A program made the position numbers and the translations under genes. A stretch of DNA of 14,955 bases from JAKALQ01 sp963978265. GTDB taxonomy: Bacteria; Actinomycetota; Actinomycetes; S36-B12; UBA5976. How positions within the stretch are numbered: position 1 is the first letter of the stretch; the number at the start of each line of letters is the position of its first letter. The stretch covers positions 1-14,955 of the forward strand of contig CAXBQV010000036.1 of assembly GCA_963978265.1 (NCBI GenBank), in the 5' to 3' direction. This document shows, piece by piece, positions 1-5,964 of the stretch. A model generated the notes under the pieces. It worked only from the letters and a program-made list of their open reading frames with translations, did not search any database and was not told the origin of the DNA.

Positions 1-217
1 TGCCGTCCTGCGGCACGAAGCCCCACTTCATGCCGGTCGGGAAGCCGGCGCCGCCGCGACCGCGAAGGCCGGAATCCTTCACGAGTTGGATGATCGAATC
101 GGGATCGCTCTTGAGCGCCTTCTTCAACGCCTCGTAGCCGTGATGGCGGGTGTACCCGCCGAGTGTGTGACAGTCGGCTTCATCCCAGTGTGCAGTCAGA
201 ATCGGTGTCAGCGGCAT
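1..217 (-). CDS. nuoF: NADH-quinone oxidoreductase subunit F, N-terminal part (cut by window edge)
   Basis: NuoF carries the FMN and NADH sites of complex I and an N3-type [4Fe-4S] cluster in the cytoplasmic arm. Only the first 72 codons lie in the window. Translating back from 217 gives MPLTPILTAHWDEAD and later GLRGRGGAGFPTGMKWGF, the family's nucleotide-binding glycine-rich signature, at about residues 50-67. The ATG at 217-215 starts one base after the nuoE stop (221-219), with an AGGTG-like ribosome site about 6 nt upstream inside nuoE. The rest of the protein, with the cluster cysteines, lies beyond the left edge. It is the sixth gene of the nuo operon here; nuoG would be expected next. 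Confidence 0.95.
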   Translation of the reverse strand, partial: MPLTPILTAHWDEADCHTLGGYTRHHGYEALKKALKSDPDSIIQLVKDSGLRGRGGAGFPTGMKWGFVPQDG

Positions 218-218
218 C

Positions 219-857
219 TCACACCTGGCTTTCCGGCAGCAGCGTGCCAGCGGCTTTTGCGGCGGTCAGGCCGGCGAGCATCCGCTTGTCCATTGCCGGC
301 GCATCTGCGAGACCATCATCGAACCCGGCGATCGTGCGCTCGGTCGCAGCAAGGCTGCGGATCTTCGGACCACGCGTCGGCTGGACTTCCTCGCCGCGCT
401 TGAGCCTGCCGACGAAATCACGCACCATCTCGACGGTCGCGTCGTCGATGAATTCCCAGTCGATTGTGACCACCGGTGCATGTGTGCACGCGGCCTGGCA
501 TTCGATCTTCTCGAGCGTGAACATGCCGTCCTCGGTGGTCTCATCGTGTCCTGCACCGAGATCACTCGAGATGGCGTTCCAGATCGCGTCGCCGCCGAGC
601 AGCCCGCACATCGTGTTCGTGCAGACGCCGATGTGGTGCTTGCCGGTGTTGTGACGCTTGTACATCGTGTAGAAGGTCGACACTGCAGCAACTTCAGCGG
701 TCGTCAGGTCGAGCAGTTCTGCACAGAGGGCGATACCGTCGGCGCTGACCTTGCCCTCTGCACTCTGCACGAGGTGCAGCATCGGCAACAGCGCGGAACG
801 ACGGACCGGGTAACGGCTCGCCAATTCCTCGAGGTCGCGGCGGATGTTCTCGATCAT
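219..857 (-). CDS. nuoE: NADH-quinone oxidoreductase subunit E (24 kDa, [2Fe-2S])
   Basis: This 212-residue thioredoxin-fold subunit carries the N1a-type [2Fe-2S] cluster beside the NuoF FMN site. The four ligands are visible as Cys79-x4-Cys84 (VCTNTMC) and Cys120-x3-Cys124 (ECQAAC). The start was set at MIENIRRDLEEL because its ATG overlaps the nuoD stop by one base (TGATG), and the frame upstream of it reads as arginine-rich noise antisense to nothing useful. The protein has a tail of about 50 residues after the fold (from about residue 160, with a GFDDG segment). As far as I recall, similar tails occur in actinobacterial NuoE, so I do not treat it as anomalous. It lies between nuoD and nuoF and is probably translationally coupled to both. 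Confidence 0.96.
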   Translation of the reverse strand: MIENIRRDLEELASRYPVRRSALLPMLHLVQSAEGKVSADGIALCAELLDLTTAEVAAVSTFYTMYKRHNTGKHHIGVCTNTMCGLLGGDAIWNAISSDLGAGHDETTEDGMFTLEKIECQAACTHAPVVTIDWEFIDDATVEMVRDFVGRLKRGEEVQPTRGPKIRSLAATERTIAGFDDGLADAPAMDKRMLAGLTAAKAAGTLLPESQV

Positions 858-2152
858 CAGCGGTCCACACCACCCATCACGGGATCGATACTCGCAACTG
901 CTGCGATGACGTCTGCGACGAGACCGCCTTCGCACATTGCCGGAATTGCCTGCAGGTTGTTGAACGAAGGGTCGCGGAAGTGCACGCGGTACGGACGCGT
1001 ACCGCCGTCGGACACCACATGCGCGCCGATCTCGCCCTTCGGCGATTCGATCGGGACGTACGCCTGTCCTGCCGGAACCTCGAAGCCCTCGGTAACGAGC
1101 TTGAAGTGGTGGATGAGCGACTCCATCGACTCACCCATGATCTTCTTGATGTGCTCGAGCGAATTGCCCTGGCCGTCGCCGAGCACCGAAAGCTGCGCAG
1201 GCCAGGCGATCTTCTTGTCCTCCACCATGACAGCACCGGGACGCAGGCGATCAAGGCATTGCTCGACGATCTTCAACGACTCGTCCATCTCACGCACACG
1301 CACGAGGAAGCGGCCATAGGCGTCGGCGGTGTTCTCGGTCTGGACGTCGAACTCGTACGTCTCGTAGTCGAGGTACGGCTGGTCCTTGCGCAGATCCCAT
1401 GGCATGCCCGCTGCACGGAGGATCGGCCCGGTGATGCCGAGCGCAATGCAGCCGGTGAGATCGAGATAGCCGACGCCCTGCGTGCGTGCGAGCCAGATCG
1501 GGTTGTCGATGAGCATCGCGGCGTTGTCGCGAAAGTTCTTGCGCAACTGCGTGATGGTTTCGGCGATCTTGAACTCGATGCCGTCGGGCAAATCGTTCGC
1601 GACGCCACCGGGACGGAAGTACGCGTGGTTCATGCGCAGACCGGTGATGCCCTCGAACAGGTCGAGCAGGAGTTCGCGGTCGCGGAAACCGTTCGTCATC
1701 GCGGTGAGTGCACCGAGCTCCATGCCACCGGTGCCGAGGCACACGAGGTGGGAGTTGACGCGGTTGAGTTCCATCATCATCACACGTATGACCTTCGCGC
1801 GTTCCGGGATCTCGATACCGAGCAGACGCTCAACCGACATCACATACGCGGCCTCGTTGAAGAACGAGGTGAGGTAGTCCATGCGAGTGACAAACGTGGG
1901 CCCCTGCGAGAAAGTGCGGTATTCCATGTTCTTTTCGATGCCGGTGTGCAGGTAGCCGATAGCTGCTCGGGCTTCCTTCACCGTTTCGCCCTCGAGCTCG
2001 AGGATCATGCGGAGCACACCATGTGTCGACGGGTGCTGCGGACCCATATTGACGACGACGCGCTCCTTCGAGCCCTCGGCAGCGCCGCGGACCTCGTCCC
2101 AGTCGCCGCCCGTGACGGTGTGAACGCGGCCTTCGGTGGTTTCGTAGCTCAT
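857..2152 (-). CDS. nuoD: NADH-quinone oxidoreductase subunit D (49 kDa)
   Basis: NuoD forms, with NuoB, the quinone-reduction chamber of complex I at the membrane interface. It is 431 residues long, normal for the stand-alone (not NuoCD-fused) form. The N-terminal signature MGPQHPSTHGVLRMILELEG, at residues 36-55, includes the HPSTHG histidine loop that contacts the quinone headgroup. The C-terminal DPSFNNLQAIPAMCEGG and the final DPVMGGVDR are also typical. The start is fixed by an ATGA overlap with the nuoC stop (2152-2149) and by a strong GGAGGA ribosome site 8 nt upstream. A much longer open frame upstream is nuoC read out of frame and was discarded. The menaquinone made by the neighbouring men genes is the likely electron acceptor (inference). 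Confidence 0.97.
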   Translation of the reverse strand: MSYETTEGRVHTVTGGDWDEVRGAAEGSKERVVVNMGPQHPSTHGVLRMILELEGETVKEARAAIGYLHTGIEKNMEYRTFSQGPTFVTRMDYLTSFFNEAAYVMSVERLLGIEIPERAKVIRVMMMELNRVNSHLVCLGTGGMELGALTAMTNGFRDRELLLDLFEGITGLRMNHAYFRPGGVANDLPDGIEFKIAETITQLRKNFRDNAAMLIDNPIWLARTQGVGYLDLTGCIALGITGPILRAAGMPWDLRKDQPYLDYETYEFDVQTENTADAYGRFLVRVREMDESLKIVEQCLDRLRPGAVMVEDKKIAWPAQLSVLGDGQGNSLEHIKKIMGESMESLIHHFKLVTEGFEVPAGQAYVPIESPKGEIGAHVVSDGGTRPYRVHFRDPSFNNLQAIPAMCEGGLVADVIAAVASIDPVMGGVDR

Positions 2153-2841
2153 GAGTACTTCCTCCGCAGATGCGGTGCAGGCGTCGTCGCACCCTTGTAC
2201 TCGATGTCGATGCCACCGAGTGGGTAGTCCTTGCGCTGCGGATGGCCCGCCCAGTCGTCGGGCATCATGATCCGGGTGAGGCCAGGGTGGCCGTCGAAGA
2301 TGATGCCGAAGAAGTCGTACGTCTCGCGCTCGTGCCAATCGGCGTTCGGCCACAGCGAGACGAGCGACGGGATGTGCGGATCGGACTCCGGCGCGGTCAC
2401 TTCGAGTCGGATGCGACGGTTGTGGGTCATCGACAGCAGATGCGTGACGGTGTGGAGTTCGCGGCCACCATCGGTCGGGTAGTGCACACCAGAGACGCCT
2501 TGCAGCACTTCGAAGCGCAACTTCTCGTCGTCGCGCAGGATGCGGGCGATGTCGAGCAGGTGCTCGCGGCGGACGAAGAGGGTGAACTCGCCACGATCGA
2601 CAACCGGGTACTCGACGGCGTCGATCTTGAGTTCTTCGAGTCGGCCGAACACGACATCCGCGATCTCGTCGTAGTAGGAGCCGTACGGTCGGGACGTCGC
2701 GCCGGGCATTGCGAACGTGCGCACCAGACCGCCGAACCCGGAGGTGTCACCACTGCCGGTGACATTGAACGAACCGGACCGGACATCGACGATGTGCAGT
2801 TCCTTGCGCTGCTCCGGGATGACCGGGAGTTCCTCGCTCAT
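2149..2841 (-). CDS. nuoC: NADH-quinone oxidoreductase subunit C (30 kDa)
   Basis: NuoC is a peripheral-arm subunit that supports NuoD and NuoB. This copy has 230 residues. The family signature ERETYDFFGIIFDGHP runs from residue 171, followed by LTRIMMPDDWAGHPQRKDYP at 188-207. The first 55 residues or so (rich in Gly/Ser/Thr, with GSGDTSGFGG) form a low-complexity N-terminal extension typical of actinobacterial NuoC. The ATG at 2841 overlaps the nuoB stop as ATGA, and an AAGGG motif lies about 10 nt upstream. It is separate from nuoD but coupled to it through another ATGA. Confidence 0.96.
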   Translation of the reverse strand: MSEELPVIPEQRKELHIVDVRSGSFNVTGSGDTSGFGGLVRTFAMPGATSRPYGSYYDEIADVVFGRLEELKIDAVEYPVVDRGEFTLFVRREHLLDIARILRDDEKLRFEVLQGVSGVHYPTDGGRELHTVTHLLSMTHNRRIRLEVTAPESDPHIPSLVSLWPNADWHERETYDFFGIIFDGHPGLTRIMMPDDWAGHPQRKDYPLGGIDIEYKGATTPAPHLRRKYS

Positions 2842-3392
2842 CGCAGCAAGCCCTTCTGCTGTGAGATCGGCGCCGCGTCGAGCGCAAGTTTCTCTAGCTC
2901 CACGATTTCCTTCTCACGGTGACCGCCGAGCTTGCGCTCCCAGATCTGATCGTGGAGTTTGAGGATCGCGTCCATCAATTGCTCCGGACGCGGTGGGCAA
3001 CCCGGCACGTAGATGTCGACGGGAACGATGTGATCGACGCCCTGCACGATCGCGTAGTTGTTGAACATACCGCCCGACGACGCACAGGCACCCATGGCGA
3101 GTACCCACTTCGGGTTCGGCATCTGGTCGTAGATCTGGCGCAGTACCGGCGCCATCTTCTGGCTGACACGTCCGGCGACGATCATGAGGTCGGCCTGGCG
3201 CGGCGAGGCGCGGAACACCTCCATGCCGAAGCGGGCGAGGTCGTAGCGGCCGCCGGCCGTTGCCATCATCTCGATCGCGCAGCAGGCCAGACCGAACGTG
3301 GCGGGCCAGAACGAGCCCTTTTGTGCGTAGTTCGCGACCTTCTCAACGGTGGTGAGAAGTACGCCTTCGGGAAGTTGCTCTTCAAGACCCAT
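2838..3392 (-). CDS. nuoB: NADH-quinone oxidoreductase subunit B (PSST, cluster N2)
   Basis: NuoB holds the terminal [4Fe-4S] cluster N2 that passes electrons to the quinone. In this 184-residue protein the four ligands are visible: the tandem Cys37-Cys38 (ACCAIEMM), Cys103 (GACASSGGMF) and Cys132 (PGCPPRPE). The downstream helix PEQLMDAILKLHDQI is also canonical. The ATG at 3392 comes 3 nt after the nuoA TAA, with only a weak ribosome site (GTGGGA-like), so translation probably depends on coupling to nuoA. The C-terminus overlaps the nuoC start as ATGA. Confidence 0.97.
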   Translation of the reverse strand: MGLEEQLPEGVLLTTVEKVANYAQKGSFWPATFGLACCAIEMMATAGGRYDLARFGMEVFRASPRQADLMIVAGRVSQKMAPVLRQIYDQMPNPKWVLAMGACASSGGMFNNYAIVQGVDHIVPVDIYVPGCPPRPEQLMDAILKLHDQIWERKLGGHREKEIVELEKLALDAAPISQQKGLLR

Positions 3393-3395
3393 TGT

Positions 3396-3758
3396 TTAGT
3401 CCCACTCAAGTCCACCGCGACGCCAGATGTAGGCGTACACGACGAGCACGGTTGCGATGAAGAGCAGCATCTCGATGAGGCCGAACAGGGCCATCTGGTC
3501 GAATGCGACTGCCCACGGATAGAGGAACACGATTTCGATGTCGAACACGATGTAGAGCATCGCCGTCAGGTAGTACTTGATCGGGAAACGACCGCCGCCC
3601 ACCGGCTGCGGCGTCGGTTCGATGCCACATTCGTATGCGTCCACGCGTGCACGGTTGTATCGACGAGGTCCGACGATGGTTGCGAGCGCTGCCGAAAAGA
3701 TTGCGAAGCCGCCCGCCAATGCACCGAGAACCAAAATCGGAATGGCGACGTTGTCCAC
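3396..3758 (-). CDS. nuoA: NADH-quinone oxidoreductase subunit A
   Basis: NuoA is a small membrane subunit of complex I at the junction of the two arms. The protein has 120 residues and three transmembrane helices, at about residues 5-29, 62-83 and 90-111. The cytoplasmic loop carries the conserved YECG (42-45). The second helix carries the acidic pair D73 and E75 in DIEIVFLYPWA, which contributes to coupling in this family. The start is a GTG (3758-3756), chosen because MDNVAIPILV begins the first helix directly and GGAGAGG lies 8 nt upstream. It is the first gene of the operon, and the 169-nt leader before it is the most likely site of nuo control. Confidence 0.96.
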   Translation of the reverse strand: MDNVAIPILVLGALAGGFAIFSAALATIVGPRRYNRARVDAYECGIEPTPQPVGGGRFPIKYYLTAMLYIVFDIEIVFLYPWAVAFDQMALFGLIEMLLFIATVLVVYAYIWRRGGLEWD

Positions 3759-3793
3759 GTTCTCGCCTCTCCAGACTGCCCTAACGGCTCACA

Positions 3794-3834
3794 TCAGTAA
3801 GAAGCCTGTACGCATGACGTACAGGAATTACTGA
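3794..3834 (-). promoter_or_regulatory. Bipartite inverted repeat (dyad/hairpin) in the nuoA leader
   Basis: On the plus strand TCAGTAA (3794-3800) and CCTGTACG (3805-3812) are mirrored exactly by CGTACAGG (3818-3825) and TTACTGA (3828-3834). The loop is CATGA, and the two arms are joined by a 4-nt against 2-nt internal bulge. That makes 15 paired bases, rich in A/T for this genome. It sits 36-76 nt upstream of the nuoA GTG. On the transcribed strand no U-run follows, which argues against a simple terminator for menG. It could be an operator overlapping the nuo transcription start, or a hairpin in the 5' leader. I do not recognise the motif. Confidence 0.7.
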
Positions 3835-3836
3835 CG

Positions 3837-3865
3837 AGTCTAGTCGCGCGATTCGTGCCGGTTCA
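3837..3865 (-). promoter_or_regulatory. Candidate promoter for the nuo operon
   Basis: Reading the minus strand, a TGAACC box (3865-3860) and a TAGACT box (3842-3837) are separated by 17 nt, giving a weak match to a housekeeping sigma promoter. The predicted start would fall near 3829-3830, inside the inverted repeat, so a protein bound there would block transcription. This rests on box spacing alone; each box matches the consensus only partly, and menG read-through could also transcribe nuo. Confidence 0.3.
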
Positions 3866-3927
3866 CCCGCGGATATCGCAGCGTGAGATAGACCACGTAC
3901 GACCGAAACGTCGGGACTTTCGGGCTA

Positions 3928-4632
3928 TCAGGGCTTCGTCGCGCGATGGATCGCGACGATGCCGCCGGTGGCGTTGCGCCACTGGACCTTGCCCCAGCCG
4001 GCGGCCCTGATCTTGGCGGCGAGCTGGGTCTGGTCCGGCCAGGCCCGGATGGACTCGGCGAGGTACTCGTAGGCGGCGGGGTTCGAGGAGGTCTTGCGCG
4101 CGATCGCCGGCAGCGCCTTCATGAGGTACTCGGTGTAGAGGGTTCGGAAGGGCTTCCACACGGGGGCGGAGAACTCGCAGACGACGAGGACGCCGCCGGG
4201 TCTCGTCACCCGCAGCATCTCCTGCAGGGCCCGGTCGTGGTCCTGGACGTTGCGCAGGCCGAAGGAGATCGTGACCGCGTCGAACACCCCGTCCTTGAAG
4301 GGAAGGTTCATGGCGTCGCCGGCGACAAACGGCAGATCGGGCTGCCGCTGCTTGCCAACAGCAAGCATTCCGAGGGAGAAGTCGCAAGGCACGACGTAGG
4401 CCCCGCGCTTCGCGAAGGGGGCCGAGGAGGTACCGGTGCCGGCGGCGAGGTCGAGGATCTGCTGGCCGGGCTTCGGGTCGACGGCGTTCACCACCATCGA
4501 CCGCCAGATGCGGGTCTGGCCGAGGGCAAGCAGATCGTTCACGAGGTCGTAGCGGGCGGCCACCCGGTCGAACATCGCGGCCACGTCAGCGGGAGCCTTG
4601 TCGAGCTCTGCGCGCATCCCGTCATCGGTCAT
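3928..4632 (-). CDS. menG: Demethylmenaquinone methyltransferase (MenG/UbiE family)
   Basis: MenG is the S-adenosylmethionine-dependent enzyme that methylates demethylmenaquinone to menaquinone, the last step of the pathway. The 234-residue protein shows the family segment FDRVAARYDLVNDLLALGQ (21-39), the SAM-binding loop ILDLAAGTGTSS (59-70), VPCDFSLGML (81-90), GDAMNLPF (105-112) and SFGLRNVQD (123-131). The C-terminal RAAGWGKVQWRNATGGIVAIH is also typical. The start MTDDGMRAELDK at 4632 lacks a clear ribosome site; a second Met at residue 6 is an alternative. It is divergent from menF and lies upstream of nuoA in the same direction. Codon use differs from its neighbours: by my count Ala codons are 22 GCC, 8 GCG, 3 GCT and 1 GCA, against 15, 17, 2 and 16 in menF. 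Confidence 0.94.
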   Translation of the reverse strand: MTDDGMRAELDKAPADVAAMFDRVAARYDLVNDLLALGQTRIWRSMVVNAVDPKPGQQILDLAAGTGTSSAPFAKRGAYVVPCDFSLGMLAVGKQRQPDLPFVAGDAMNLPFKDGVFDAVTISFGLRNVQDHDRALQEMLRVTRPGGVLVVCEFSAPVWKPFRTLYTEYLMKALPAIARKTSSNPAAYEYLAESIRAWPDQTQLAAKIRAAGWGKVQWRNATGGIVAIHRATKP

Positions 4633-4689
4633 AGGAGCAGTCTCGCACGTTTCTCGAATGTCCGAATCCCGGCGTAACCTGCCATCACC
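4633..4689. promoter_or_regulatory. menG-menF divergent intergenic region
   Basis: These 57 nt separate two genes transcribed away from each other, so both promoters must fit here or reach into the coding regions. For menF a TAACCT box (4675-4680) ends 9 nt before the ATG and no purine-rich ribosome site is visible; this matches the layout of the (near-)leaderless mRNAs common in Actinobacteria. For menG a GAGACT on the minus strand (4644-4639) lies 6 nt before its ATG, also without a ribosome site. A short direct repeat CGAATgtcCGAAT (4655-4667) is present. The promoter calls are inferred from spacing only. Confidence 0.35.
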
Positions 4690-5958
4690 ATGAACACGGT
4701 CGCCGAGGAGCAGATCCAGACACCGACGCTGTCGGTGCAGACGAAGGTCATCACCGACGGCCACCCATTGCTCGACTACCTGCCCGGTCCGTCATCGTTC
4801 GCATGGGTGCGCAACGGCAACGGCCTCGTCGCGTGGGGTGAATCGGCGCGGATCGTCGTGAACGGTCGCGAACGATTCTCACGCGCGCAACGCTGGTGGT
4901 CGGCGGTCGTGCGCGCCGCACACATCGACGATCCGTTGAGCCGTCCCGGTTCCGGCATCGTCGCCTTCGCATCGTTCGCATTCGAGCCCGGTCGTTCCGT
5001 ACTCGTCGTACCGCGCGTTGTCATCGGCCGTTCCGAAACGGTGACCTGGGTGACGACGATCCGTGTCACCGGTGAACCGGAGTTCGATGCGCTCACCGAA
5101 CTCGATTCGCTGCGCTGGCCGATCACCGCGCCGACGAATGTCGTCTTCGGCGAGGGCACGCGTGACACGAAGTCGTGGCAGCGCTCGGTCGCGGAAGCGG
5201 TGGAGCGCATCACCCGCGGCGAGTTGGACAAAGTGGTGTTGGCACGCGACATCGTTGCGCAGTCGTCGAATCCGCTCGATCCTCGTTTTCTCATGTCGCG
5301 CTTGGCTGAGCGCTATCCGGAATGCTGGACGTTCTCCGTCGACGGTCTCGTTGGCGCGACGCCGGAGTTGTTGGTGCGGCGTCGTGGTGATGTTGTGACA
5401 TCGCGCGTTCTCGCCGGAACAATCAGGCGCGGTTCGTCGTCGGAGGCGGACAAGGATCTTGCATCGGCATTGATGGCATCGGACAAGGAGCAGGAGGAGC
5501 ACGAGTATGCAGTGGCATCGGTTGCCGCCGCACTCTCTGCGCACTGCACCGACCTCGACGTACCCGATTCACCGCGACTATTGCGCCTCGCGAATGTGCA
5601 GCATCTCGCCACCGATGTGGCCGGACGTATCGCCGATGATGTACCGGTGCTCGCACTCGCTGCATCCCTGCATCCGACTGCGGCCGTCTGCGGAACGCCG
5701 ACGGAACGTGCCGCAAACGTCATCCGGTCGCTGGAGGGCATGGACCGGTCACGCTATGCAGGCCCGGTGGGTTGGATCGATGCGCGCGGCGACGGCGAAC
5801 TCGGTATCGCACTGCGCTGCGGGCAGATCGACCAATCCGACCCGCGGCGCATCCAGTTGTTCGCCGGCTGTGGCATCGTCGCCGGATCGGACCCGGCGAG
5901 CGAGTTGGCCGAGACGAACGCCAAACTCGAACCGATGAAGCAAGCGCTGCTCGGCTGA
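4690..5958 (+). CDS. menF: Isochorismate synthase (menaquinone pathway)
   Basis: This chorismate-binding-fold enzyme converts chorismate to isochorismate, which feeds MenD. It has 422 residues. The catalytic domain fills the C-terminal two-thirds: ELDKVVLARDIV (178-189, with the catalytic lysine K181), ATPELLVRRRGDVVTSRVLA (223-242), SDKEQEEHEY (264-273), LHPTAAVCGTP (327-337), YAGPVGWID (356-364) and FAGCGIVAGSDPASELAETN (391-410) with its Mg-binding glutamates. The context (menD, menC, menB, menE and menA nearby) favours MenF over the siderophore or salicylate relatives of the family. It starts at the first ATG after the short divergent spacer, without a clear ribosome site. Its TGA abuts the stop of the convergent acylase with no intergenic base. 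Confidence 0.94.
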   Translation: MNTVAEEQIQTPTLSVQTKVITDGHPLLDYLPGPSSFAWVRNGNGLVAWGESARIVVNGRERFSRAQRWWSAVVRAAHIDDPLSRPGSGIVAFASFAFEPGRSVLVVPRVVIGRSETVTWVTTIRVTGEPEFDALTELDSLRWPITAPTNVVFGEGTRDTKSWQRSVAEAVERITRGELDKVVLARDIVAQSSNPLDPRFLMSRLAERYPECWTFSVDGLVGATPELLVRRRGDVVTSRVLAGTIRRGSSSEADKDLASALMASDKEQEEHEYAVASVAAALSAHCTDLDVPDSPRLLRLANVQHLATDVAGRIADDVPVLALAASLHPTAAVCGTPTERAANVIRSLEGMDRSRYAGPVGWIDARGDGELGIALRCGQIDQSDPRRIQLFAGCGIVAGSDPASELAETNAKLEPMKQALLG

Positions 5959-5964
5959 TCAGCC
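5953..5964. other. 12-bp palindrome at the abutting stop codons of two convergent genes
   Basis: The sequence GGCTGATCAGCC is a perfect palindrome. It encodes Gly-stop on the plus strand (menF) and Gly-stop on the minus strand (acylase), with the two TGA codons back to back at 5956-5961. There is no spacer for a transcription terminator between these genes, so both transcripts must end inside the opposite gene or overlap. With no loop it is a poor RNA hairpin. Confidence 0.9.

Noticed and set aside
980..2227. Plus-strand open frame of about 415 codons opposite nuoD
   Set aside because: It lies wholly antisense to a clear nuoD with all its motifs. Its product is a biased Arg/His/Val/Glu mix with no domain I recognise, as expected from the complementary frame of GC-rich coding DNA.
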